From Sneathiella glossodoripedis JCM 23214 (GTDB lineage: Bacteria; Pseudomonadota; Alphaproteobacteria; Sneathiellales; Sneathiellaceae): a DNA stretch of 64,000 bases. The notes beneath the pieces were generated by a model that worked only from the letters and a program-made list of their open reading frames with translations, made no database searches and had not been told where the DNA came from. Shown here one piece after another: positions 9,413-17,990 of this stretch (position 1 is its first letter; every line of letters starts with the position of its first letter). The position numbers and the translations under genes are program-made. Where the stretch lies: assembly GCF_000616095.1 (NCBI RefSeq), contig NZ_BAMS01000002.1:548452-612451 (forward strand), in the 5' to 3' direction.

Positions 9413-10009
9413 TTAGTCATCTGGTGGCCCAAAAATAATGTCTTCCAGCTCGTCTATTGTCTCTATTGATAGCAGTTTGCTTGAAAGTTCGAAATCAAAA
9501 CCATTGCGTACCAGTGCCATTAACTCCTTTTCACGGCGTTCGGCCATTGGCGGGGTTTCTTTATAGGGTCCGAAACGGCGACGGCGGATCAGCTTCGCGG
9601 CCCCTACCTGATCTGAATAGCCTTCAGAATCAACGATTTCCTCTTCTGCAGTTGAGGTTTCCTGTTCGCTAAGCCCCAGTGAGTAGAGCTTACCCTTGAT
9701 CTGACGAAGGGATTTACCTTGCCGTGCCATGGAACGGGCCTTGCCGTTGGCATAAAGCTGATCGTCTAGAATTCCTTGTTTTTCAAAGCGTTCGATCAGT
9801 TGGTCAATCTGCTGCTCAATTGTTTCAACATCCTGCCCGTAATGCTCAATCGCTCTTCGGTTTTTGTTGAGCAGATGACGTTTTAATTTATGGGTCGTTG
9901 CAGCAAAGCGATCCAGATACCGCAGCGCCTGCTCCCTTAGCAGGGTTGGCGTCACTTCTTTTGGCGGTCTTTTTTTCTTCTCCGCCTTTTTGTCTGATCC
10001 GCCTGACAC
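9413..10009 (-). CDS. recX: Regulatory protein RecX
   Basis: A 198-residue RecX-family protein. RecX caps and limits RecA filaments. The three-helix repeats are recognisable: LREQALRYLDRFAATTHKLK, then a central block with KARSMARQGKSLRQIKGKL and the following YSLGLSEQETSTAEEEI segment. The start codon is GTG. The N-terminal extension is very lysine-rich, common in alphaproteobacterial RecX. recA is not in the window, so recX is unlinked here. Confidence 0.85.
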   Translation of the reverse strand: MSGGSDKKAEKKKRPPKEVTPTLLREQALRYLDRFAATTHKLKRHLLNKNRRAIEHYGQDVETIEQQIDQLIERFEKQGILDDQLYANGKARSMARQGKSLRQIKGKLYSLGLSEQETSTAEEEIVDSEGYSDQVGAAKLIRRRRFGPYKETPPMAERREKELMALVRNGFDFELSSKLLSIETIDELEDIIFGPPDD

Positions 10010-10188
10010 ACTCCACCTCTTGTCCCATAATTTCGGTAACCGACTGGAACTATAGAGTAATTCTTATTCTTTCGAAACAACTTAGGGCGCGCAATAGAAC
10101 CGCCTGTTAATTCGATGCGCTGCGGCAATAGACCCGATCAGAAAAAAATGGCATACAGGTCACGCAGTTTGATGACAGGAAAATACGG

Positions 10189-11007
10189 ATGCCAAATACG
10201 AACAAAGGCCACTCAATAACGGCGCTTCTTGAAATTATGGAGAAACTTCGCGATCCAAACGGGGGATGCCCTTGGGACCTGGAGCAGACTTTTTCAACGA
10301 TCGCCCCACATACTATCGAAGAAGCCTATGAAGTTGCTGAGGCCATTGCCGATAATGACATGCAGGAATTGAAATCAGAGCTTGGTGATCTGATGTTTCA
10401 AGTTGTTTTCTATGCGCAAATGGCAAAAGAGGCCGGAGATTTCACCTTCGATGATGTGGTGCAGGGCATTACTGAAAAAATGATCAATCGCCACCCCCAT
10501 GTTTTTGGCCAAAAAGATATACAAACCGCTGAAGCTCAGACATTGGCGTGGGAGGAGACCAAAGCAGCGGAAAGAGCTGCCAAGAACAACGGTGCAGAAA
10601 TTTCTGTGCTGGATGGCGTCGCCAAAACCCTGCCGGCCATGACACGTGCACTTAAACTGCAAAACAGAGCGGCAAGAGTAGGCTTTGACTGGCCTAGCAT
10701 TGAGCCCGTACAGGAAAAAATTATTGAAGAATTGCAGGAACTTCAGAGCGAAATCAAGTCAGATGCCCCAACTGATCGATTGGAAGACGAATTTGGGGAT
10801 CTGTTGTTTGCCGTCGTTAATCTTGGAAGGCATCTGAAACTTGATCCGGAAAAAGCCCTGTCCCGGACGAACAGAAAATTTGTATCGCGTTTTCAGTCCG
10901 TGGAACAGGAAATCAAAAATCAGGGCAAGAAAATTGAAGAGAGCACGCTGGAGGAAATGGACAGGCTCTGGAATGAAGCGAAAGGCCTTGAAAAGGAATA
11001 TTCCTAA
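10189..11007 (+). CDS. mazG: Nucleoside triphosphate pyrophosphohydrolase MazG
   Basis: A 272-residue tandem MazG protein. Each half has the acidic E-E-x-x-E plus E-x-x-D metal site: EEAYEVAEAI with ELGDLMFQVVF in the N-terminal half, and EELQELQSEI with DEFGDLLFAVVNL in the C-terminal half. It hydrolyses (d)NTPs to monophosphates and pyrophosphate, clearing aberrant nucleotides and affecting the stringent response. The gene is convergent with hflX and overlaps its stop by 4 bases, an arrangement seen in many alphaproteobacteria. Confidence 0.95.
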   Translation: MPNTNKGHSITALLEIMEKLRDPNGGCPWDLEQTFSTIAPHTIEEAYEVAEAIADNDMQELKSELGDLMFQVVFYAQMAKEAGDFTFDDVVQGITEKMINRHPHVFGQKDIQTAEAQTLAWEETKAAERAAKNNGAEISVLDGVAKTLPAMTRALKLQNRAARVGFDWPSIEPVQEKIIEELQELQSEIKSDAPTDRLEDEFGDLLFAVVNLGRHLKLDPEKALSRTNRKFVSRFQSVEQEIKNQGKKIEESTLEEMDRLWNEAKGLEKEYS

Positions 11008-12317
11008 AGAATTTCAATGGGGAGCTTTTCAAGGCGGCCAAAATTTTCCGGCGAAAATTTGGCTTCAATTTCAACACCATCTTCATGATCAGTCCGGCTG
11101 ACAACAGTGGCATGCCTGTAAACCCACGACAGGCTTGCCCCATCTTCGGGTTTGATTTTCACCGTCAGTATTTTTTGCGTGCGGGTAATCAGTTTTTCAA
11201 CCAAGGCAAGGAATTCATCAACCCCCTCGCCTGTTATCGCAGACATCCCAAGATATTCCGGATGGCGAGCGCATTCATTTTCAATCAGATCCCGGGACTC
11301 ATCATCCAATAAATCCAGCTTGTTCAGAACTTCGATGTAAGTTCCTTCATCCTCGTGATTGATGCCAAGCCGCTCGAGCACATCAAACACATCCTGTTTT
11401 TGTGCTTCCGTATCCAAATGTGTGATATCGCGAACATGCACGATCAAATCAGCCTCAAGCACCTCTTCCAACGTTGCTCGAAAAGCGGCAACGAGTTCCG
11501 TTGGAAGGTCAGAGATAAATCCTACCGTGTCAGAGAGAATAACAGTCTGCCCACCCGGCAGATCAATTTTGCGCATCGTCGGATCAAGCGTTGCGAACAA
11601 TAGATCCTTGGCAAAAACATCCGATTCAGTCAAACGATTGAATAATGTCGACTTTCCGGCATTTGTATAACCAACCAGAGCAACAATCGGATAGGGAACC
11701 TTTTTGCGTTTGGAGCGATGCAATTCACGGGTTCGCACAACTGTTTCAAGCTGACGTTTCAACTTGGTAATTCGCTCGTCAATCAAACGACGGTCAATTT
11801 CAAGCTGGGACTCGCCAGGCCCTCCCAGAAAACCCGCGCCGCCACGTTGCCGTTCCAAATGGGTCCAAGAGCGAACCAGACGCGTGCGCTGATATGACAG
11901 ATGGGCCAGTTCCACCTGCAACACACCTTCGCGGGTCTGAGCCCGATCCCCAAAAATTTCAAGGATCAAACCAGTTCGATCGACAACCTTGCATTTGATT
12001 CGACGTTCGATATTGCGTTGCTGAACCGGTGTCACCGGCCCATCAATTATCACCACGTCAATATCATTTGCGTGAATAAAGTCTTTGTATTCTTCAAGTT
12101 TTCCTTCACCGAACAAAGTGCCCGGCTTGGGCGCAGACAAAGGAACTGTCTCACTATGGACCACATTGAGCGAGATGGCTGCGGTCAGTGATACAGCTTC
12201 TTGCAGACAGGACTGCGGGTCCCGGCTCCCACCAGAGGGGCCCTTTTTCAAAAAGGGGTGAAGAACCAAAGCATTGTCACCGGAGCGCGGGGAGCCGCGC
12301 TCGTCATCAATATTCAT
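11004..12317 (-). CDS. hflX: GTPase HflX
   Basis: A 437-residue GTPase of the Obg-HflX family that binds 50S subunits and splits stalled or hibernating ribosomes. The N-terminal HflX domain includes the glycine-rich linker GAGFLGGPGESQLE; the G domain has G1 GYTNAGKST, G3 DTVGF and G4 NKLD. It lies 39 bases downstream of hfq on the same strand, the conserved hfq-hflX pairing. Overlap of its 3' end with mazG means the convergent transcripts meet without a terminator. Confidence 0.96.
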   Translation of the reverse strand: MNIDDERGSPRSGDNALVLHPFLKKGPSGGSRDPQSCLQEAVSLTAAISLNVVHSETVPLSAPKPGTLFGEGKLEEYKDFIHANDIDVVIIDGPVTPVQQRNIERRIKCKVVDRTGLILEIFGDRAQTREGVLQVELAHLSYQRTRLVRSWTHLERQRGGAGFLGGPGESQLEIDRRLIDERITKLKRQLETVVRTRELHRSKRKKVPYPIVALVGYTNAGKSTLFNRLTESDVFAKDLLFATLDPTMRKIDLPGGQTVILSDTVGFISDLPTELVAAFRATLEEVLEADLIVHVRDITHLDTEAQKQDVFDVLERLGINHEDEGTYIEVLNKLDLLDDESRDLIENECARHPEYLGMSAITGEGVDEFLALVEKLITRTQKILTVKIKPEDGASLSWVYRHATVVSRTDHEDGVEIEAKFSPENFGRLEKLPIEIL

Positions 12318-12356
12318 GGGTAGCGGTAAAACTTTCGATCAGAGAAAAGCTCTGAC

Positions 12357-12596
12357 TCACTGCGCAGTCGGATCATATAGCTGAATAGGAGTCGTGGGCA
12401 TAACTGTAGAAATAGCATGCTTGTACACCAGTTGATCCTGCTTATCCCTGCGTAAAGTTACACAAAAATTATCAAATGCACTGATTGAGCCCTGTAACTT
12501 AACGCCGTTTACCAAAAATATGGTCACGGGAACGTTGTCTTTACGCACTTTGTTTAAGAATACGTCCTGTACGTTTAATGATTTCTCAGCGGCCAT
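12357..12596 (-). CDS. hfq: RNA chaperone Hfq
   Basis: A 79-residue Sm-like protein. The Sm1 segment ([20 protein letters not shown]) and Sm2 motif ([11 protein letters not shown]) are intact. Hfq forms a hexameric ring that pairs small RNAs with mRNAs and controls translation and decay. The C-terminus is short, as typical of alphaproteobacteria. About 215 bases of AT-rich sequence separate it from dat upstream and probably hold its promoter. hflX follows on the same strand. Confidence 0.97.
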   Translation of the reverse strand: MAAEKSLNVQDVFLNKVRKDNVPVTIFLVNGVKLQGSISAFDNFCVTLRRDKQDQLVYKHAISTVMPTTPIQLYDPTAQ

Positions 12597-12812
12597 TTAA
12601 CAGTCTCTTTCTTATTTTTGAAAAATTAATTCCAAACATTTCCAGCCAGATTTCAAAATAACAAATATGGCCATTTTCCCAAAAGGCAAAAGTTCCCCTC
12701 AAATAAAGTTCTCGCGTGAAAAACACAAGTTTTTTCGGGCGAAAAAATCAAAATAACCGAACTTTCCTTTAAGATATACTAATAATTGCCAATTAACCCG
12801 ACATTTAAATGA

Positions 12813-13664
12813 CTAATTGTTCATATAATCCTTGAAAACGGCTCTCAATTCATTGGAAATGCTCCCCGGTTTTCCATTTCCGATACTTTTTCCATCCACT
12901 TGCACCACCGGTTGAACATATGATGAAGAACTTGTAAGAAAAACTTCTCTCGCGTTCAGCAATTCATCAACGCTGAAGGGGCGAAGTTCCACTTTAAAGT
13001 CTTTATTTTCGAGAAGCTTTAACAGGTCCGCGCGGGTTATTCCGGATAAAATATCGTTGCTTGCAGGCCGTGTAACAAGGGTTCCATCCTGCAGAACAAT
13101 CCAGGCATTGGTGGAGCTTCCCTCTGTGATAAATCCATCATCATCCACTTGAAAGGCTTCATAAGCCCCCTCTTCCACGGCTTTCTGTTTCGCCAGCACA
13201 TTGGGCAGCAATGAAACTGATTTGATATCCCGCCTCGCCCAGCGAATATCCGGAACCGTGATAACGGCCACGCCTTCTTCTGCTTTGGCTTCCGCTTTTG
13301 CCAAAGATGTTCGTTTGGCTGTCATGACGAGAGACGGCACTGCATCTTTTGGAAAAGGATGATCACGTGGGGCTACGCCGCGCGTTACCTGCAGGTATAT
13401 CAGACCTGTTTCAATGCCATTTTGACGAAGCAGTTCACGCATCACCAATTGCAAGGGTTTGCGTTTCATTGGCGCGTCGATCTGCAACTCATCAAGGCTA
13501 CGCCACAGCCGATCCAGATGCCCCTCCTCACCAATCAGTTTATTGGCAACAATGGGAATGACTTCATAAACACCATCCGCAAACTGGTATCCCCTATCCT
13601 CGATATGGACAGCCGCTTCCTGATGAGGGACATATTGACCATTTACATATGCAATTCGTGACAT
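12813..13664 (-). CDS. dat: D-amino-acid transaminase (class IV aminotransferase)
   Basis: A 283-residue PLP-dependent class IV aminotransferase. The PLP lysine is in DIKSVSLLPNVLAK; other signatures are IEDRGYQFADGVYEV near residue 22, TEGSSTNAW and the C-terminal VFLTSSSSYVQPVV. The N-terminal hallmark favours D-alanine aminotransferase over branched-chain aminotransferase, but aminodeoxychorismate lyase and BCAT share the fold. It makes D-glutamate or D-alanine for peptidoglycan. It lies 12 bases downstream of trkH, the conserved alphaproteobacterial trkA-trkH-dat order. Confidence 0.88.
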   Translation of the reverse strand: MSRIAYVNGQYVPHQEAAVHIEDRGYQFADGVYEVIPIVANKLIGEEGHLDRLWRSLDELQIDAPMKRKPLQLVMRELLRQNGIETGLIYLQVTRGVAPRDHPFPKDAVPSLVMTAKRTSLAKAEAKAEEGVAVITVPDIRWARRDIKSVSLLPNVLAKQKAVEEGAYEAFQVDDDGFITEGSSTNAWIVLQDGTLVTRPASNDILSGITRADLLKLLENKDFKVELRPFSVDELLNAREVFLTSSSSYVQPVVQVDGKSIGNGKPGSISNELRAVFKDYMNN

Positions 13665-13676
13665 TGAACACCTATT

Positions 13677-15164
13677 CTAACGTTTCCATAACGCAGGATT
13701 AAAAAGAGCCAGGATGGCAAAAAATTCAAGACGACCGATTACCATGGTAAAACACAGCAAGATCTTGGCGAACGCAGGCAACCCACCATAAGATGCAATA
13801 CCCCCATTATGTTCGCCGCCGCCAATCATTATAAAATCAATTGCAGATCCCGCATTTGCCAGATTTGCACTCGCCAGTGCCAGTCCACCTTGCAGGCCAA
13901 TGCCTGATAAAGACAGTCCAAGCGCAACGATCAGGATCGTGAATACATAAAAAGTGAAAAAAGCCCAAGTGGCAAGTAGATGGTCTTTGGTAATTTTGTC
14001 CTTGCCATATTTCAAAAGAACAACAGCACTTGGAAAACTTAAATTTCGAACCTCAACCAATACCAGCTTTACCAGTATCGCCACCCGCATCAATTTCAAG
14101 CCGCCGGAAGTGGAGCCGGTTGAGCCACCGATTGTAAGGGCAATAAATAGCAACATCAGGGTTCCGACAGGCCAATAAATATCGCCGCTTTCAGTGAGCG
14201 GGCTCATCACATAGCCGGTTGTTGTCAGAAACGACATGGCATTGAAAATACTGTAGCGAAGGGTCTGCAGGAATTCGAAATGTGTTTCTTGCGAGAGCAT
14301 GACCATCAAGCCGATCACAAGTGCCAGAAACACATAGATCAGATATCGATATTCAGAGTTTTCAAAATAGGCTTTTCTATTTCCGTTAAAAAATGCCCAG
14401 TGAAGTGAAAAATTAATCGCCCCAGCAAACATGAAAATAATAAGGACGATTTCAGTCATCCTGTTTTCAAACAGTTCAAATCCGTTGTCGCTGACCAGAA
14501 AGCCCCCTGTCGACAAGGTTGAAAAGCCGTAACACAGAGCGTTAAAGGCGGACAAGCCGGAAAACCACAGCAGTACGATGCAAAGTCCCGTCAATATCGC
14601 ATAGACACTTAATGTGGAGAGAACCGCGTCCCGAACACGCCGTGACAGACGTCTTCGCGTACTTTTGGCCAATGCACGACTGAGGGGACTGCCGCCGGGA
14701 ATACTGATGACGGATGCCAGCATTGATACAATAATAATCAGCGCGAAACCGCCAAACCACTGAATAAGCGCCCGCCATAAAATAATTGACCGTGGCATGT
14801 CATCCAGCCCTTCCATTACAGAGGCCCCGTTTGTTGTGAAGCCCGATAGGGCTTCGAAAAAAGCATCCAGAAGGCTGGGAACAAGACCCGATAAATAGAA
14901 GGGTAGCGCGGCAAAAGCGGGAATGATCACCCAAATTACAGCGGCTATCATGAAGGTGTTACGGCGATTTAGTGCCGTTGCCTGTCCACGGCTTGCAAAG
15001 ACAAGTGCGCCGCCAAAAAACAAGGTGACGATTGCGGATACGAAGAAGGCTGCGGCTATATCTATGCTCGCTCTCTCAAGGGCGAAAAGGCATGGGAGAA
15101 CCATTAACGCCGAAAGCAGCGTTAATGACCAGCCGATTACTGTCATTACCGGCCCGAAAATCAT
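13677..15164 (-). CDS. trkH: Trk potassium uptake membrane subunit TrkH
   Basis: A 495-residue multi-spanning K+ translocator of the inner membrane. Four pore-loop/filter segments are visible: GFTTNGASVM, STLSTGGFLVS, FLTTTGYVMS and the terminal ANLANAGSAIDF, plus the GGSTGSTSGGLKLMRV loop typical of TrkH. It takes up K+ with gating by TrkA, whose gene is immediately upstream (3 bases). The downstream gene is dat. Confidence 0.95.
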   Translation of the reverse strand: MIFGPVMTVIGWSLTLLSALMVLPCLFALERASIDIAAAFFVSAIVTLFFGGALVFASRGQATALNRRNTFMIAAVIWVIIPAFAALPFYLSGLVPSLLDAFFEALSGFTTNGASVMEGLDDMPRSIILWRALIQWFGGFALIIIVSMLASVISIPGGSPLSRALAKSTRRRLSRRVRDAVLSTLSVYAILTGLCIVLLWFSGLSAFNALCYGFSTLSTGGFLVSDNGFELFENRMTEIVLIIFMFAGAINFSLHWAFFNGNRKAYFENSEYRYLIYVFLALVIGLMVMLSQETHFEFLQTLRYSIFNAMSFLTTTGYVMSPLTESGDIYWPVGTLMLLFIALTIGGSTGSTSGGLKLMRVAILVKLVLVEVRNLSFPSAVVLLKYGKDKITKDHLLATWAFFTFYVFTILIVALGLSLSGIGLQGGLALASANLANAGSAIDFIMIGGGEHNGGIASYGGLPAFAKILLCFTMVIGRLEFFAILALFNPALWKR

Positions 15165-15167
15165 GAC

Positions 15168-16544
15168 CTAGAAAAATTCCAGACTGACAGAGAACATTTC
15201 TTCCACTTTTCGAACTGCATTGCGAAGGGCAAAGATGACGACCCGGTCATTGGGGCGGATAATGGTTCCACCGCGCGGAATGATAACCTCACCATCGCGC
15301 AAAATTGCCCCGATAATCGTACCTGTTGGGAGTTTCACATCTCTGAGCTCTTTTCCAACCAGCTTTGAGGTCTCGAGAGCTTCCCCTTCCACGACTTCGG
15401 CTGCCCCATCCTGAAATGAGTGAAGGCCTCTGATCCGGCCGCGTCTGATATGGCGCAGAATTTCCGACACTGTGGTTGCCCGAGGATCCACAACAACATC
15501 AATGCCATGGCTGGTCATTATGCCTGAAAAGACCGGATTGTTAATCAGCGTAATGGCACTTTCGCAGCCTTGCCCCTTTGCCAGCAAAGATGAAAGAATG
15601 TTCACCTCGTCATCATTTGTAAGCGCAACGAGCGTTTCAGCCCGGTTGACCTTGGCTTCTGACAGGATTTCGGGGTCAAGCGCGTCACCGGCGAGAACAA
15701 TTGTATTATTCAGTTGTTCCTGCACAAATTCCGCGCGCTGCTGATTATGTTCAATGATTTTAAGAGAGACGTTTTTCATCTCGCTTTCGATCAGAACGCC
15801 AAGATGCAGACCGATATTGCCGCCCCCGACAATCACCACGCTTCTGGCTTCCTGTTCCTCGTGCCCGAAAAGTGGCATGGCGCGCGCGACATGACCAACA
15901 TCGGCGCAGAAATAGACTTCATCGCCTGGAAACATCTGATCATCGCTGGAGGGAACAATCATTTTCCCGTCGCGGTAAATACCAACCACGACAATATTCA
16001 GATCGGGAAACAATTCCGTCAACTGACGCAGCGGTGTGTTCACAATCGGGCAGCTCTCATCGAGGCGAACCCCAATCACCTGCACCTTGCCATCGGCGAA
16101 TGAAACCATATCAATAGCGCCGGGCACCTTCAGGCGACGGCTGATCGCATGGGCCACTTCCACTTCTGGTGAAATAATCACATCAATGGGAAGATGGTCG
16201 CGGCTATACAGGTCTGACCACATGGGGTGCAGATATTCCTGAGAGCGGATACGGGCCACTTTTTTGGGTACGTCAAACAGGGTATGGGCCACCTGACAGG
16301 CAACCATGTTGACTTCATCGCTGTAGGTTACCGCAATGATCATATCCGACTCGCCTGCCCCGGCGGCTTCAAGAATATCGGGATGGGAGGCGTGCCCTAC
16401 CATACCGCGGACATCCAGCTCATCCCCGATCTTGCGGATTAGATCTACATCCTGATCAATAAGCGTGATGTCATTGCCTTCTCTGGCAAGCTGGCGAGCG
16501 ATGTTGGAGCCGACCTGACCTGCACCGCAGACGATAACTTTCAT
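15168..16544 (-). CDS. trkA: Trk system potassium uptake regulator TrkA
   Basis: A 458-residue cytoplasmic protein with two RCK_N/RCK_C units. Nucleotide-binding glycine motifs are VIVCGAGQVGSNIA at the N-terminus and VVIVGGGNIGLHLG near residue 234. TrkA binds NAD(H)/ATP and gates TrkH. It lies 37 bases downstream of ntrX and 3 bases upstream of trkH on the same strand, linking nitrogen-regulator and potassium genes in one long minus-strand cluster. Confidence 0.96.
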   Translation of the reverse strand: MKVIVCGAGQVGSNIARQLAREGNDITLIDQDVDLIRKIGDELDVRGMVGHASHPDILEAAGAGESDMIIAVTYSDEVNMVACQVAHTLFDVPKKVARIRSQEYLHPMWSDLYSRDHLPIDVIISPEVEVAHAISRRLKVPGAIDMVSFADGKVQVIGVRLDESCPIVNTPLRQLTELFPDLNIVVVGIYRDGKMIVPSSDDQMFPGDEVYFCADVGHVARAMPLFGHEEQEARSVVIVGGGNIGLHLGVLIESEMKNVSLKIIEHNQQRAEFVQEQLNNTIVLAGDALDPEILSEAKVNRAETLVALTNDDEVNILSSLLAKGQGCESAITLINNPVFSGIMTSHGIDVVVDPRATTVSEILRHIRRGRIRGLHSFQDGAAEVVEGEALETSKLVGKELRDVKLPTGTIIGAILRDGEVIIPRGGTIIRPNDRVVIFALRNAVRKVEEMFSVSLEFF

Positions 16545-16581
16545 TCCTGAAATCCCCTAGGTTCAAATATCAGCGTCGAAC

Positions 16582-17988
16582 TTACTCTGCTTCTTTGGCT
16601 TTGTCATTGTTATGAATGCCGAGGGACTTCAGTTTTCTGTGCAAGGCAGAACGTTCCATCCCTACAAAAGACGCAGTTCTGGATATATTTCCGCCAAATC
16701 GATTGACCTGAGCCTCAAGATATTCTTTCTCAAATCGCTCGCGAGCCTCGCGTAATGACAGTGTCATGATTTCCGTCTGATCACTGCTACCCGCCATTAC
16801 CGAGTTTGACGCACCGGCATCTGATGGGATCATATCCGCAGTAATGACACTTGTGCGATCCCCGCGATCAAGAATCATGATCTGCTCAATCACATTTTTA
16901 AGCTGTCTGACATTGCCGGGCCAGCTTGAGGCCTGCAGAGTTGCGATGGCATCCTCACCAATTTTTCGCGCGGGCAGTCCGGCACTTTTTGAGAACCGAT
17001 CAATAAAATGTCGGGCGAGCGGTGCGATATCTTCGGGCCGTTCTTTCAGTGCGGGAATATGCAGAGGGACCACGCTCAGACGGTGATATAAATCTTCGCG
17101 AAAACGCCCTTTGGCCATGGCGTCTTTCAAATTCTGACTGGAAGAAGAAATTACCCGGGCATCCACTTTTACTTTATCGCTGCCGCCAACACGCTGAAAG
17201 GACTGATCCACCAGTACGCGCAGGATTTTCCCTTGAGTTTCGAGCGGCATATCAGCCACCTCATCGAGAAAAATCGTGCCGCCATGCGCCTGCTCCAACA
17301 ATCCGCGTCTGGGCCCTTTTGTTGAATTCAGATGGCCATCTTCCACGCCGAAAAGCTGAATTTCCAACAACTCAGGGGCAAGTGTGGCCGCATTTAAGAC
17401 CACAAAAGGCCCGTTTGAGCGCAAGGAATTGGCGTGGATCATCCGGGCAACAACCTCTTTTCCAGAGCCGGAGGGGCCGGTGATCATGATGCGCGAATTG
17501 GTTGGCGCCACCCGCATAATGGATTGTTCCAGGGTTAGCATCACATTGGAGCGGCAGACCAGTTTGGGAGAAGCCCCGTCAGATTTCAGACGGAGTTCAG
17601 CAACCTCGCGCTTTAACCTCGCAGCCTCAAGTGCTCTTTCAACAACCTGAATTAACCGATCAGCTTTAAAAGGTTTTTCGATAAAATCATAAGCGCCAAT
17701 CTTGATGGTATTGACCGCTGTTTCAATATTTCCGTGACCAGAAATCATGATAACCGCAAGATCATCATGCTTTTTACGAATTTCCTGAAGGATTTCAATT
17801 CCATCAAGCTGGCTACCCCGCAGCCAGATATCCAGAATGACCAGTGACGGCCTGCGCAGTTCAATTTCAGCCAGACATTCTGTACTGTTGGCAGCCTCCC
17901 GGGTTTCGAACCCTTCATCTTCCATGATACCGGCAATCAATTCCCGAATATCTGCTTCATCGTCGACGATCAAAATGTCCGCTGACAT
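16582..17988 (-). CDS. ntrX: Nitrogen regulation response regulator NtrX
   Basis: A 468-residue NtrC-family regulator: receiver domain (phospho-acceptor D53 in VILDIW; residues 1-120), AAA+ domain with Walker A GPSGSGKE near residue 170 and Walker B GGTIFLDEVADMP, and a C-terminal Fis-type helix-turn-helix (ISRTASFVGMERSALHRKL). The sigma-54 contact loop GAFTGA is not present: after LFGVEDG the sequence reads HLNSTKGPRRG. NtrX therefore probably does not activate sigma-54 directly and may act as a sigma-70 regulator or repressor. It is 2 bases from ntrY, its cognate kinase. Confidence 0.96.
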   Translation of the reverse strand: MSADILIVDDEADIRELIAGIMEDEGFETREAANSTECLAEIELRRPSLVILDIWLRGSQLDGIEILQEIRKKHDDLAVIMISGHGNIETAVNTIKIGAYDFIEKPFKADRLIQVVERALEAARLKREVAELRLKSDGASPKLVCRSNVMLTLEQSIMRVAPTNSRIMITGPSGSGKEVVARMIHANSLRSNGPFVVLNAATLAPELLEIQLFGVEDGHLNSTKGPRRGLLEQAHGGTIFLDEVADMPLETQGKILRVLVDQSFQRVGGSDKVKVDARVISSSSQNLKDAMAKGRFREDLYHRLSVVPLHIPALKERPEDIAPLARHFIDRFSKSAGLPARKIGEDAIATLQASSWPGNVRQLKNVIEQIMILDRGDRTSVITADMIPSDAGASNSVMAGSSDQTEIMTLSLREARERFEKEYLEAQVNRFGGNISRTASFVGMERSALHRKLKSLGIHNNDKAKEAE

Positions 17989-17990
17989 GA

